DNA of 64,000 nt from Alistipes communis. GTDB lineage: Bacteria > Bacteroidota > Bacteroidia > Bacteroidales > Rikenellaceae. A model generated the notes under the pieces. The model saw nothing but the letters and a program-made list of their open reading frames with translations, made no database searches and was not told the origin of the DNA. Position numbers and translations under genes: made by a program. Shown here one piece after another: positions 18,658 through 29,545 of the stretch. Position 1 is the stretch's first letter. Each line of letters begins with the position of its first letter. The stretch spans positions 2,170,001 to 2,234,000 of the forward strand of contig NZ_AP019735.1 in the NCBI RefSeq assembly GCF_006542665.1, given 5' to 3'.

Positions 18658-19539
18658 ATGAAACGATTGACGATTCTTGCGACGCTGCTCTTCGCGGCGG
18701 TGTCCGTATCTGCGCAGGACTATCACATCAAACTGTGGGACAATACGACGGCTCCGACTTCGAACGGTGTGACGGGTGACGAATACGAGCGCAAACCCGG
18801 AACCTTGACCAACACCTCGTCGGCCGAAATCTGGATCTACAAGCCCGCACCCGAAAAGGCGACGGGGCAGGCGATCGTATTCTGCCCGGGCGGCGGCTAC
18901 TCGCAGCTCTCGATCGCCAACGGCCACAATACCTGCAAGTGGTTCGCCGAGAACGGCATCGTGGGCGTGATGCTCAAATACCGTCTGCCCAACGGCCATT
19001 CGGAGGTGCCGCTCGACGACCTGGACAAAGCGGTGGCGACGGTGCGCGAAATGGCCGGCGAGCTGGGCGTCGATCCGCACAAGGTGGGTGTTGCGGGCAC
19101 CTCGGCGGGCGGCTATCTGGCCGGATCGGCGGGCGTGATGTCCGAATCGAAACCCGATTTCATGGTGCTCATCTATCCGGTGGTGTCGAGCGATCCCGAC
19201 AAACGGCATCTGGGAACCTTCCAGCAGCTCGTCGGCAAGGAGAACGTCGAGACCGAAGCCGCGAAGTTCTCGTTGGAGAAGGTCGTCGACAGCACGGCCT
19301 GCCCGGCGCTGATCTTCCACAGCGACGACGACAAGGTGGTTCCGGCGATTAATGCCGCGCTGCTCTACGAAAAGCTCAAAGCCAACGGCGTGAAAGCGTC
19401 GCTGCATATCTTCCCCTCCGGCGGTCACGGCTGGGGCATGAGCAAGAAGTTCAAGTATCACGAGAATTTCAAGGCCGCGACGCTCGACTGGTTGAAGGTA
19501 ATCAACGCCGAGGCCGACAAGGCCGCTGCGAAGAAATAG
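18658..19539 (+). CDS. Secreted alpha/beta-hydrolase esterase
   Basis: This 293-residue protein has a Sec signal (about 1-20, SVSAQ). It has an alpha/beta-hydrolase fold of the acetyl-xylan-esterase/BD-FAE type, with oxyanion loop FCPGGGY and nucleophile S149 in GTSAGG. D225 in HSDDDKVVP and H257 in GGHGWG complete the triad. Family members remove acetyl or feruloyl groups from plant glycans or small esters; the substrate is not determinable here. It starts with ATG after an A-rich leader without a Shine-Dalgarno site. It has its own terminator and is divergent from the amylase gene, with no other polysaccharide gene adjacent. Confidence 0.85.
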   Translation: MKRLTILATLLFAAVSVSAQDYHIKLWDNTTAPTSNGVTGDEYERKPGTLTNTSSAEIWIYKPAPEKATGQAIVFCPGGGYSQLSIANGHNTCKWFAENGIVGVMLKYRLPNGHSEVPLDDLDKAVATVREMAGELGVDPHKVGVAGTSAGGYLAGSAGVMSESKPDFMVLIYPVVSSDPDKRHLGTFQQLVGKENVETEAAKFSLEKVVDSTACPALIFHSDDDKVVPAINAALLYEKLKANGVKASLHIFPSGGHGWGMSKKFKYHENFKAATLDWLKVINAEADKAAAKK

Positions 19540-19876
19540 TCCGCTTCGACGGTGTTTTCTTGCGGGAAGGTTTCGGCCTTCCCGCTTTTCGTTGTTCACA
19601 CCGCGAAGGAGGGGCCGGAATCGCGGCGGTCGATCCCTGTGCCGGAATCTTTCGGGCCTCTTCCCGGAGCGTCGGAATAGCGATCGTCGCTCCGTCCGGA
19701 ATCGGGACGAGATGCGGCGCGGGGGAGTCCCGCCGCGCTGTTCGTGGTGCGGCCGTACAGAATATCCGCCTGCGAATCAAGGTCGCGGGCAGCGTGCGGG
19801 GACTTTCGTTTTGCTTATGCGTTTTTCGGAGAGGCAGACCGATGCGCCGATGCACGGCGGGCCGATCCCGAAAGAT
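19540..19876. other. Intergenic region, terminator only
   Basis: Apart from the esterase terminator at its left end, nothing recognisable is seen. Reading frames on both strands are Arg/Pro/Ala-rich GC shadows. Confidence 0.55.
19562..19592 (+). terminator. Rho-independent terminator of the esterase gene
   Basis: Perfect arms GCGGGAAGG and CCTTCCCGC with loop TTTCGG are followed by TTTTCGTT. Confidence 0.85.
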
Positions 19877-20227
19877 TCAGGAGGTCGCCGGAGCCCGCAG
19901 ATTCTCCCTCGCATCGGGGGCATGCCGGAAGATCGCGCCGACGATCGGGCAGGCGTCGACCTCGCGGCAGTCGCCGCAGGTCGAAAGCCCCTTTTCCGAT
20001 ACGCATTTGCGGATCCGGCACAAGTCGCTGCAATAGGCGAATTTCACTCCCTCCGTGCGGCAGCCCGTACAATGGATGGTCGCGGCCGTGATCTGCGGGG
20101 CATCGTTCATTTCGCTCCATTTCCGGGCGGTGCGCTCCCGAAGGGCGTCGTCGTTGTCGACGGTAGCCCTGCGGGCGTCGCAGTATTCGCAATCCAGGCC
20201 GCAGCAGGCAATCAATCGTTTCATCAT
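19877..20227 (-). CDS. DUF3795 cysteine-rich protein
   Basis: This small protein of about 116 residues starts MMKRLIACCGLDCEYCDAR, which is the DUF3795 opening. It continues with CTGCR, then CSDLCRIRKCVSEKGLSTCG and CREVDAC. About a dozen cysteines in CxxC-like spacing suggest metal or Fe-S binding. The function of the family is unknown. The frame is open for 55 further codons upstream, but the family begins at this Met. A C8/G8 run at 20248-20255 lies about 20 bases before the start. Confidence 0.8.
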   Translation of the reverse strand: MMKRLIACCGLDCEYCDARRATVDNDDALRERTARKWSEMNDAPQITAATIHCTGCRTEGVKFAYCSDLCRIRKCVSEKGLSTCGDCREVDACPIVGAIFRHAPDARENLRAPATS

Positions 20228-20455
20228 TTCTGTTTGTTTTCGGAATGCCCCCCCCTCTTCGTGACAAGTCCGGCGGTCAGGGGCGGTTAGGGCGAAGACA
20301 CCGGAATCTTTTCTGCTGCGGGGCGGGGCAAGGGAGGCTCCGGCCGCTGTATCGGGACGACGTGCGGGAAGCGGATCGCGCGTCGCGCGCAAACAGGGCT
20401 TTCGCCCGAGGCGGCGGCTTTTCGGGATGCGGACGGGTGCTCGGCTTCGGTCGGG

Positions 20456-21256
20456 CTACTGCGGGATGAAGATGTAGGTGATCGTCCCCGTGTGGCGGGC
20501 GGGAGCCGCGTCGTTGATGTCGAAGACCGAATTGCGGGCGGCGCGCACCGCCGTCTCGCGCATGCAGTCGTCGCCTCCGGAGGCCACCGACGCGTGCGTC
20601 ACCTCGCCGGCGCGGTTCACCGTGATGCGGACGACGACCTCGCCGCCCCCCTCGCATTGATAGGCGGGAACCACCAGATGCCGTGCATGTCGCACCGGAT
20701 CGACCAGCGAGAAGGAGACGGTCACGCGGCCCTGCACCTTGCGGTCGGAGCTTTCTCCGCGCTCGTCGGTCCGCTCCCGCCTGCGGCGGATGGCTTCGGC
20801 TTCGGCCAGTCCCCGTTCGTAGGCCTCGCGGTTGGCGCGCATCCGCTCCTGCGCGGCGTCGGCCGCATCGTTGAGCGCGGCGGTGTTGGTGCCCCGGTCG
20901 TCGCGCAGCGATTCGTCGAGTTTGGCGTTTTCGTTGGAGACGTCGTTGCGGATGCTTTTCCAGTCGATCGGCTCCTGTTGCTGCCGCCGGCGCACTTCGC
21001 GTTCGAGCCGCTCCTTCTCGGCGGCGAGCTGTTCGAGCTGCTGCAAATCGATGTAGAAGCCCTGCGCGGCGGGCCTGCCTCCGACGACGATCTTCGCACC
21101 GACGAAAGCGATGGCCAGCAGCAGGTAGGCGATCAGCGTAACGCACAGTCCCGCACGGTGATCGAACGCCCATTCGCCCGCATCCTCCCGGCGGTTGTCG
21201 AAGGGAAGACGCAGTTTGGGCCGTCTGGGCTCCGGTTTGGTTTCTTGCGTGGACAT
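20456..21256 (-). CDS. TonB-like energy transducer
   Basis: This 266-residue protein has a cytoplasmic N-terminus, one membrane helix (LCVTLIAYLLLAIAFVGAKI, about residues 41-60 from the MSTQE start), and a charged coiled-coil periplasmic linker rich in Glu and Arg. The C-terminal TonB domain (about 190-266) includes VVVRITVNRAGEVTHASVAS, typical of Bacteroidota TonB/TolA-like proteins. It would couple proton motive force to SusC-type transporters, but which ones cannot be told. The start at 21256 is chosen over 21277 because TATTTTTG, a -7-like element on the minus strand, lies at 21275-21282 and would put transcription start after the upstream ATG. Confidence 0.82.
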   Translation of the reverse strand: MSTQETKPEPRRPKLRLPFDNRREDAGEWAFDHRAGLCVTLIAYLLLAIAFVGAKIVVGGRPAAQGFYIDLQQLEQLAAEKERLEREVRRRQQQEPIDWKSIRNDVSNENAKLDESLRDDRGTNTAALNDAADAAQERMRANREAYERGLAEAEAIRRRRERTDERGESSDRKVQGRVTVSFSLVDPVRHARHLVVPAYQCEGGGEVVVRITVNRAGEVTHASVASGGDDCMRETAVRAARNSVFDINDAAPARHTGTITYIFIPQ

Positions 21257-21304
21257 CGTGCAGAAGATTTTGCGCAAAAATAACGTTTTTTAAGCAAATA
21301 TGCT

Positions 21305-21312
21305 TATCTTTG
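21305..21312 (+). promoter_or_regulatory. -7 element of lpxC/fabZ
   Basis: TATCTTTG is a perfect TAnnTTTG, 27 bases before the lpxC ATG. The upstream half is not a clear TTTG at the right spacing. Confidence 0.55.
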
Positions 21313-21339
21313 CGCACGTTTAAGGAAAATTAATTTCGC

Positions 21340-22731
<1,392 letters not shown>

Positions 22732-22801
22732 CGGGCGCCGCACGCGACCGGCCGCCGTCCGTGTATCGGCGGGGCCGGGCGGAGCCGAAAAACGATACTA
22801 C

Positions 22802-23581
22802 ATGATTAGCAAGTTAGCCTACGTTCATCCCGATGCCAAGATCGGCGGGAACGTGACCATAGAGCCTTTTGCTTACGTGGCGGGCGACGTCGTCATCGGC
22901 GACGACTGCTGGATCGGCCCCGGGGCCGTTATCAATGACGGTGCGCGCATCGGCAAGGGGTGCAAGATCCATACGGGAGCCTCGATCGCCTGCCTGCCGC
23001 AGGATTTGAAGTTCAAGGGAGAGTATTCGACCGCCGAGATCGGCGATTACAACGACATCCGCGAGTGCGTGACCATCGCCCGCGGAACGGCGTCGCGCGG
23101 CAAGACGGTGGTGGGCAGCCACAACCTGCTGATGGCCTATGTCCACATCGCTCACGACGACGTGGTGGGCAGCCACTGCGTGATCGCCAACCGCGTTTCG
23201 CTCGCGGGCGAGGTCGAGGTGGGCGACTGGGCCGTTATCGGCGGTCATGCAGCCGTGCACCAGTGGGTACGCATCGGCGAGCATACGATGATTCAGGGCG
23301 GCGCCCTGGTCGGGCAGGACGTGCCGCCCTTCATCACCGTGACCAACGAGAATCAGTTCGCGGGAATCAACCGGATCGGCATGAGCCGCCGCGGATTTAC
23401 GCCGGAGCAGATCGATATCATCCACAACGCGGCGCGCATCCTTTTCCAGAGCGGCCTGAATTTCATGAACGGCTGCGAAGAGGTGGAGCGCAAAGTCTTG
23501 CAGTCACCCGAACGCGACCGTCTGGTGAAGTTCATCCGCGAATCGAAACGCGGCGTGAGCAAACAGTACGGCGTGAAATAG
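22802..23581 (+). CDS. lpxA: UDP-N-acetylglucosamine acyltransferase
   Basis: This 259-residue enzyme transfers 3-hydroxyacyl from ACP to UDP-GlcNAc, the first step of lipid A synthesis. The N-terminal two thirds is a left-handed beta-helix of hexapeptide repeats (VHPDAKIGGNVTIEPFAYVA). The catalytic histidine lies in AYVHIAHDD. The helical C-terminal domain follows from about residue 190. Its length is typical, and it forms an operon with lpxC/fabZ. Confidence 0.97.
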   Translation: MISKLAYVHPDAKIGGNVTIEPFAYVAGDVVIGDDCWIGPGAVINDGARIGKGCKIHTGASIACLPQDLKFKGEYSTAEIGDYNDIRECVTIARGTASRGKTVVGSHNLLMAYVHIAHDDVVGSHCVIANRVSLAGEVEVGDWAVIGGHAAVHQWVRIGEHTMIQGGALVGQDVPPFITVTNENQFAGINRIGMSRRGFTPEQIDIIHNAARILFQSGLNFMNGCEEVERKVLQSPERDRLVKFIRESKRGVSKQYGVK

Positions 23582-23617
23582 CAGGGCGTCCGGCCGCGGT
23601 GCCGGCCGTGCGATTGG

Positions 23618-23661
23618 CGAGGCGGATTCGGACGGTTTGTCCGATCCGCCTCGACGTTTTG
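23618..23661 (+). terminator. Terminator of lpxC-lpxA
   Basis: Arms CGAGGCGGAT-CGGAC and GTCCG-ATCCGCCTCG (one mismatch) with a 5-base loop are followed by ACGTTTTG. Confidence 0.8.
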
Positions 23662-24114
23662 TCGATTCCGAACTCCTCCTGCGGCGTCCGGAGTGCCGAG
23701 AAAAAGGCGGACGGTTCTTTTTCGTCCGGTGCGTCGGCGGGTTCCGAGTCTCAGGGGCGGGGCTTTTCCCGAGGAGGAGCGGCCGGGTCGGGGGTATGCG
23801 GTTTGACGGTTTTGCACTGCGCTGCGAAACTTGTACGGCAGGATTCCGGCGCTACCGGCTGGCCTCGCAGCGTCCTGCATCCGTCGGCGGAGGCGTCTCT
23901 CCGGATCGCGCCGTGCCGCGATGGCGGTTGCGGGCGGTCCGGAGCCGGCGTTCGACGCTGTGCGGTGGAGTCGGAACGTCCGATCGAGGGGGAGCGGGTC
24001 GTTGCCGGCATTCGGGGGGGGCGTTGAACCCGTTCGGATGCGGCGGGATTTTCCGACCGCGATTCTTCGCAAAGGACGAATTCGTTCGCCGTCGGATTCT
24101 TTTTTTCGATTTAT

Positions 24115-24145
24115 TTTCATAACTTGGCTGTTGTTATTATTTTTG
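24115..24145 (+). promoter_or_regulatory. Candidate promoter of the sigma/FecR-SusCD locus
   Basis: TTTC (24115-24118) and a perfect TATTTTTG (24138-24145) are 19 bases apart. They lie 37 bases before the sigma-factor ATG in an AT-rich window. Confidence 0.55.
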
Positions 24146-24182
24146 TCTCTGGCAATGTTTCGCCATCTCAACCGTGCGACCA

Positions 24183-24737
24183 ATGGACAGAAAATCGGAT
24201 GAATTGATTTTGCAGGGGCTCCGACAGGGCGATTGCAAGGCATTCGACGAACTGTACATGAGATATGCCCCGCGTGTGGAGGCGTTCGCCTGCTGCATGT
24301 TGAAGAGCCGGAGCGAAGCCGAGGATCTCGCGCACGATATTTTTCTGAAAATTTGGGAGAACCGCCGATCGATCGGACACATCCGTTCGTTGGGAAATTA
24401 CCTGTTCCGAATGACCAAGAACGCCGTTTTCGACCGGTTCGAGCACAAGTCGGTGCAGGTACGCTACGAACGGCAGTGCCTTGCCGCCGGCGATTTCCTG
24501 TCGGACGACGTCGCTGCGAAAATCGCCTCCGAGGATCTGTTGATGATCGTCGAACTGGCCGTGGAGCGAATGCCCGAGCAGCGGCAGCGGGTCTTCCGTC
24601 TGAGCCGTTACGAACGGCTGTCTCATCAGGAGATCGCCCGGGAACTGGGGATCACTACCAAAACGGTGGAATACCACATCCGCACGGCGCTCGCCGAACT
24701 GCGGAAGATCATCGCCGCGATCATCGTATTCTTCTGA
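24183..24737 (+). CDS. ECF-type RNA polymerase sigma factor
   Basis: This 184-residue sigma-70 family ECF factor has region 2 at about residues 18-85 (DELYMRYAPRVEAFACCML, AEDLAHDIFLKIWENR). Region 4 is at about 120-175, with the helix-turn-helix HQEIARELGITTKTVEYHI. The ATG at 24183 is chosen over a GTG three codons earlier. In Bacteroidota such factors sit next to a FecR anti-sigma and an STN-domain SusC, which signals ligand arrival so that the sigma factor switches the locus on. The order sigma-FecR-SusC here is that arrangement. Confidence 0.93.
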   Translation: MDRKSDELILQGLRQGDCKAFDELYMRYAPRVEAFACCMLKSRSEAEDLAHDIFLKIWENRRSIGHIRSLGNYLFRMTKNAVFDRFEHKSVQVRYERQCLAAGDFLSDDVAAKIASEDLLMIVELAVERMPEQRQRVFRLSRYERLSHQEIARELGITTKTVEYHIRTALAELRKIIAAIIVFF

Positions 24738-24867
24738 CATTCCGATCTTTTATGCGGCCGATCCGGAGCAGCGATGGCGATCGTTGCTTTTTTTTTGCGA
24801 AAAACGGTCCCGAACGGACTGGGGATGCCGCTCGTTTTCCCGTCTTATATATAAACGTATCGAAGAA

Positions 24868-25854
24868 ATGGACATCGTAAGAAAAATCATACGCGCCTAT
24901 CTGTACAACCCGATGCCCGAGAAGGTGCAGCGGCAGTTCCGTTCGTGGTGCCTGAGAGAGGAGGGTTCGCACGAGAAGACCGAAGCCCTGAGGGAGGAGT
25001 GGGAGCGGCTCGATCCCGCCGCCGTGCTTCCGACGGATGAAGAGGCGTATCGCGGCAAGCTCGCCCGTCTGCATGGGGAGATGCGTCCGCCGCTGAGACT
25101 CCGCACGATCCCGCTCTCGCGTCGCGCCGCTGCGGTCGCCGCCGCGGTCGTCGTGCTGGCGATGTCCGTCGAATTTTTCGTCGTGCGGCATCTGACGGCG
25201 GACAGCACCACGGTGCTCGTGACGGCCGAGAACAGCAAGGGGCGGTTCACGCTGCCCGACGGATCGGTCGTATGGCTCAATGCGGATTCGCGTCTGGCCT
25301 ATTCGAACCGCTTCGTCGATTCGGAAAAGCGCGAGGTACGGCTCGAGGGCGAGGCCTTCTTCGACGTCAGACGGGATACGCTGCGCCCCTTCGAGGTGAC
25401 GATGGGCGGTTTGGAGGTGCGTGTGCTGGGGACGCGGTTCAATGCCAGCCATATTCCCGATCTCGGAATCGAGGAGGTCACGCTGCTGTCGGGCAGCGTC
25501 GAGGTCGGACACGACGGTTCCCGCGAGACGGTGCGGCTCCTCCCCGACCAGAGCTGCGCCTACGACACGGTGTCGGGGCGGCTGGCCGTCCGAAACGTCA
25601 GGGCCAGCAACTACGGCAGCTGGACGGGCGATTCGATCGTCTTCGACAACATGACGCTGGAGGACATCGCTGTCAATCTGGAACATTGGTACAACATCCG
25701 TATCCGCATCGATGACGGCGTCGACGCGTCGACGCGCATCTCCTTCACCCTGCGTCCCGAAACGCTGGACGAGACGCTGCGTATCATCGAGAATCTGACG
25801 CACTTCGCCTGCGAAAGGACGGACAGGCAGCATATAACCATTCGCAAACGATGA
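24868..25854 (+). CDS. FecR-family anti-sigma factor
   Basis: This 328-residue inner-membrane protein starts MDIVRKIIRA; 28 in-frame codons upstream are not family-like. A cytoplasmic N-terminal part that would hold the sigma factor is followed by one membrane helix (about 88-107, AAAVAAAVVVLAMSVEFFVV). The periplasmic FecR domain includes FTLPDGSVVWLNADSRLAY and RVLGTRFNAS, and the C-terminal secretin-like domain ends SFTLRPETLDETLRIIENLT. It should receive a signal from the STN domain of the adjacent SusC. It starts 130 bases after the sigma gene, with no terminator between. Confidence 0.93.
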   Translation: MDIVRKIIRAYLYNPMPEKVQRQFRSWCLREEGSHEKTEALREEWERLDPAAVLPTDEEAYRGKLARLHGEMRPPLRLRTIPLSRRAAAVAAAVVVLAMSVEFFVVRHLTADSTTVLVTAENSKGRFTLPDGSVVWLNADSRLAYSNRFVDSEKREVRLEGEAFFDVRRDTLRPFEVTMGGLEVRVLGTRFNASHIPDLGIEEVTLLSGSVEVGHDGSRETVRLLPDQSCAYDTVSGRLAVRNVRASNYGSWTGDSIVFDNMTLEDIAVNLEHWYNIRIRIDDGVDASTRISFTLRPETLDETLRIIENLTHFACERTDRQHITIRKR

Positions 25855-25902
25855 ACGAAACCGATCCGAACCATGTGAAAAACCGATGAACGATTCCCGC
25901 AC

Positions 25903-25927
25903 GGAAGCGGGCGGAAGACCCGCTTCC
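25903..25927 (+). promoter_or_regulatory. Leader hairpin before SusC
   Basis: Perfect 9-base arms GGAAGCGGG and CCCGCTTCC with a 7-base loop lie in the 115-base gap between FecR and SusC. No T-run follows, so it may separate regulator and transporter expression or stabilise the downstream RNA. Confidence 0.45.
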
Positions 25928-25969
25928 CCGAAAGCATTCAACATCCAATCTAAACCAAACCAGTGTATT

Positions 25970-28900
25970 ATGAAAAATGAAGGACCAAACGTCTTCGGGC
26001 GAATGCCCGCTGTCCCGAAATTTCTCGCGTCCCTGCTGCTGATGCTCGCCCTATCGGTTACGGCGGCGGCGCAGAACCGCAAAATTTCGATCGACATGCA
26101 GAACGTCACGGTGAAGGAGTTCTTCGCCGAAATCGAGAAACGGAGCGATTACACGTTCGCTTACAACAATTCGGAGATCGATCTCGCGGCGCGTGTGAGC
26201 GTCCGGGCGGTGGACGAGGAGATCGTCGCCGTCGTCGACCGCACGCTCGCGCCTCAGCGGCTGAGGGCGCGTATCGAGGGTAACCGCGTGGTGCTCTCGC
26301 CCGGCAGGGCCGCGGTACCCCCCCCCTCCTCCGCGAAGCCCGTGAAGGCCGAAAAGACGATCAGCGGTCGCGTTACCGCCGTTTCGGGCGAGCCGATCGT
26401 CGGGGCCAGCGTGATCGTCAAGGGGACGAGCATCGGCAACGTGACCGGCATCTCGGGTGAATACACGATTTCGGCCGAACCCGAGCAGACCCTCTCGTTC
26501 GCCTTCCTCGGTTACGATACGAAGGAGGTGAAGGTCGGCAGCCGCACGACCATCGACGTCACGTTGACGGAGCAGAACAAACAGATCTCCGAGGTGGTCG
26601 TCGTGGGTTACGCACCGATGCGCAAGAGCGATTTCACGGGTTCGATCGCCAGCGTGAAATCCAGCGAACTCTCGGTGACGGCGCCGACGGTGGGACAGTC
26701 GCTCGCGGGCAAGGTCGCCGGCGTGGAGGTGCACCAGACCAGCGGCGCCCCGGGCGACGGCGTCACGATCCGCGTGCGCGGCGTGAACTCGCTGTCGGCC
26801 AGCAGCGACCCGCTTTACGTGATCGACGGCTATCCGGCATCGGAAGACGTTTTCATCAACCCGAACGACATCGAGTCGATCGACATCCTGAAAGATGCCG
26901 CCTCGGCCGCCATCTACGGTTCGCGCGGCGCCTCGGGCGTCGTGCTCATCACCACCAAGCGCGGCAAGGAGGGTGAAGCGGCCAAGGTGAGTTACGATTT
27001 CTCCTACGGAATCCAGCAGCTCGACCACAAGGTGGATCTGCTGAACGCCGTCCAGTTCCGCGATCTGCTGATCGACGCCCGCAACAACTCCTACCGTCTG
27101 CGCGCTACGGCTGCCGGTGTGTCGTGGAGTCCCTACGACGACAATACGGTGCGTGCGGCCAAAGGCTTCTCGTTGGCCGAAGTGGGTATTCCGTCGATGT
27201 TCTACGATTTCACGACCCGCACGCCCGTGACGCCGCAGTACGATACCGACTGGCAGGACGAACTGTTCTCCAATGCCGGCATCATGCGTCACAACGTCTC
27301 GGTGACGGGCGGTTCGAAGGCTATCAAGTACATGGCCAGTCTCGGTTACATGGATCAGGACGGTATCATCTCGCCGTCGAACCACAATCGCATCAACGCC
27401 CGCCTGAATCTCGACGCGCAGATCACCAAGCGGCTGTCGGTGAGTCTCAGCTATTCGATGTACGATGCCAAGAACCGCGTGGTGCAGGCCGAGGGCCGCA
27501 TGATCAACGACGGCGTGATCCAGAGCGCCCTGATGTATCTGCCGAACCTTCCGGCCTACGAGGAGAACGGTGACTACGCCCGCAGCGCCATGATTAAGAT
27601 GAAGACCGAATGGGGAATGAATTTCCCCGAGAACCCGCTGGCGATCGCCCACGAGCTGGACATTCAGGAGAAGATGTCGCGCCACAACCTCAATGTCAAC
27701 ATGGTCTACGAGTTCATTCCCGATCTGAAACTCTCGGCGCGTCTCGGCCAGCAGTGGTACAACTACCGCTATTTCTACTATCGCCCGATGAGCATCGGAC
27801 GCGATGCCGCCGTCGCTTACAGCGATGCGCTGAAACCCTACAACATCGCCCGCACCACCTCGACCTACGACGTCGACCGGCTGGGCGAGTTCATGCTCAG
27901 CTATAAGAAGGAGTTCGGCCGTCACCATTTCGACGCTCTGGCCGGCTACACGCTCCAGAAGAAGACCTACGACCGGCTGGGCGTCGAGGCCACCGGATTC
28001 GCCGACGACCGCATCCATGAGGTGACGGCCCACGGTTCGGAGGCCACGGACGTCCAGCTCTACGACACGCGCAAGGCCGGTTGGGCGATGATGTCGTTCC
28101 TGACGCGCGTGAACTACGCCTTTGACGATCGCTATACGCTTACCGCATCGTTCCGCGCCGACGGTTCTTCGCGTTTCGGCGTGGACAGCCGCTGGGGCTA
28201 TTTCCCTTCGGTGTCGGCCGGTTGGACGCTCTCTAACGAACCCTTCTTGAAGGATGCGCTGGAACGCGTCGCTTCGATCCGTCTGCGGGCGAGCTGGGGC
28301 AAGAGCGGTAACAACGACATCGGCAACTACGCCTCGATCGCCTCGATCTCGACGGGCAGCTACGCCTTCGGCAACACCCCCGTCTCGACGACCTACGAAG
28401 GTTCGTTCGCCGATGCCGCGCTCGGTTGGGAGACCACCACGCAGACCAACATCGGTATCGACCTCGGATTTCTCGGCGGCCGCCTGAACGTGATCGGCAA
28501 CTATTACAATTCGATCTCGTCGGACATCCTCTACGACTATCCGATCTCCTCGATTTCGGGCGCCACTGCGACCAAGACCAATCTGGGGACGGCGAAGATC
28601 CGCAACCGCGGTTTCGATTTTCAGGTCGATGCCCGCGTGCTGACCGGCAAGGTCAACTGGAACGTCAGCGCCAACGTCTCGGTCAACCGCAACAAGGTGG
28701 TGAGCATGGGCGGTCTGGACGACATCATCTCCACCACGGAGCGCTCCGTGGGTTCGCACATCACCAAAGAGGGGTATCCCATCGGTTCGTTCTACGGTTA
28801 CAACGCCATCGGTATCATGTCGAAGGCCGACTACGCCAATGCGCTTCTCGACCGCGAGGTCTATCTGAAAAACGGCAACAAGTTCCCCGAAGGTTATGAA

Positions 28901-29533
28901 CTGAAAGGGCCGGCGGTCTCCTCCTATTCGCTCGACGCGCTCTCCTACGGCAACGCGATCTGGGAGGACGTCAACGGCGACGGACTCATCACCACCGACG
29001 ACAAGACGATCATCGGCGACGCCTATCCCGATTTCACGGGCGGTTTCTCGACGAACCTTTCGTGGAAGGGACTCGATTTCAGCGCCAGCTTCGTCTACTC
29101 CTACGGCGGCGAGGTGATCAATTTCCAGGACTACTACCTCTACAACATGGAAGGTTCGGGCAACCAGTACGCCATCGTGGCCGACCGCTATATCTCCGAC
29201 GAGCAGCCGGGACGCAACAACGTGCCCATCGCTTCGCGCATCTCGACACCCAACACGTCGCTCAAACTCTCGTCGTATTACGTCGAGGACGCCTCCTTCT
29301 TCCGCTGCGCGAACATCACGCTGGGCTACACGCTTCCCAAGCGTTGGATGAGCAAGCTCCACGTTTCGTCGTGCCGCGTCTATTTCAGCGGCGACAACCT
29401 CTTCACGATCACGCCCTATCGCGGTTACAACCCCGAAGTGTCGTACAAAAGCAGCAACCTGATGCCGGGATTCGATTGGGGGTGTTACCCGCTCGCCCGC
29501 ATCTACTCGCTCGGTCTTAATCTCACCTTCTAA
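25970..29533 (+). CDS. SusC-family TonB-dependent transporter with STN signalling domain
   Basis: This 1187-residue outer-membrane transporter has a signal peptide (to about residue 35, TAAAQ). An STN domain (about 38-110) talks to FecR. It is followed by a Pro-Pro-Pro linker coded by nine C, a carboxypeptidase-regulatory-like domain (about 130-200), the SusC signature SEVVVVGYAPMRKSDFTGSI, then plug and 22-strand barrel ending in Phe. It should import the product of surface digestion with its SusD partner, powered by TonB. The ATG at 25970 is preferred over one 28 codons upstream because the signal peptide begins there. It starts the run of closely spaced effector genes to 39.7 kb. Confidence 0.95.
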   Translation: MKNEGPNVFGRMPAVPKFLASLLLMLALSVTAAAQNRKISIDMQNVTVKEFFAEIEKRSDYTFAYNNSEIDLAARVSVRAVDEEIVAVVDRTLAPQRLRARIEGNRVVLSPGRAAVPPPSSAKPVKAEKTISGRVTAVSGEPIVGASVIVKGTSIGNVTGISGEYTISAEPEQTLSFAFLGYDTKEVKVGSRTTIDVTLTEQNKQISEVVVVGYAPMRKSDFTGSIASVKSSELSVTAPTVGQSLAGKVAGVEVHQTSGAPGDGVTIRVRGVNSLSASSDPLYVIDGYPASEDVFINPNDIESIDILKDAASAAIYGSRGASGVVLITTKRGKEGEAAKVSYDFSYGIQQLDHKVDLLNAVQFRDLLIDARNNSYRLRATAAGVSWSPYDDNTVRAAKGFSLAEVGIPSMFYDFTTRTPVTPQYDTDWQDELFSNAGIMRHNVSVTGGSKAIKYMASLGYMDQDGIISPSNHNRINARLNLDAQITKRLSVSLSYSMYDAKNRVVQAEGRMINDGVIQSALMYLPNLPAYEENGDYARSAMIKMKTEWGMNFPENPLAIAHELDIQEKMSRHNLNVNMVYEFIPDLKLSARLGQQWYNYRYFYYRPMSIGRDAAVAYSDALKPYNIARTTSTYDVDRLGEFMLSYKKEFGRHHFDALAGYTLQKKTYDRLGVEATGFADDRIHEVTAHGSEATDVQLYDTRKAGWAMMSFLTRVNYAFDDRYTLTASFRADGSSRFGVDSRWGYFPSVSAGWTLSNEPFLKDALERVASIRLRASWGKSGNNDIGNYASIASISTGSYAFGNTPVSTTYEGSFADAALGWETTTQTNIGIDLGFLGGRLNVIGNYYNSISSDILYDYPISSISGATATKTNLGTAKIRNRGFDFQVDARVLTGKVNWNVSANVSVNRNKVVSMGGLDDIISTTERSVGSHITKEGYPIGSFYGYNAIGIMSKADYANALLDREVYLKNGNKFPEGYELKGPAVSSYSLDALSYGNAIWEDVNGDGLITTDDKTIIGDAYPDFTGGFSTNLSWKGLDFSASFVYSYGGEVINFQDYYLYNMEGSGNQYAIVADRYISDEQPGRNNVPIASRISTPNTSLKLSSYYVEDASFFRCANITLGYTLPKRWMSKLHVSSCRVYFSGDNLFTITPYRGYNPEVSYKSSNLMPGFDWGCYPLARIYSLGLNLTF
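26318..26326 (+). repeat. C9 homopolymer inside susC
   Basis: Nine consecutive C encode Pro117-Pro119 in the linker between STN and carboxypeptidase-like domains. A slip would knock out the barrel. Confidence 0.9.
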
Positions 29534-29545
29534 TTTCGGACGATC

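Larger units (their letters stand above)
23582..24182. other. Intergenic region between lpxA and the sigma factor gene
   Basis: The first 80 bases hold the lpxA terminator and the last 80 the sigma-gene promoter. Between them are about 450 bases of GC-rich sequence with a G8 run (24014-24021) and no convincing reading frame. Confidence 0.55.

Noticed and set aside
25886..25969. Upstream ATG extending susC
   Set aside because: It would place 28 hydrophilic residues before an intact signal peptide and overlaps the leader hairpin.
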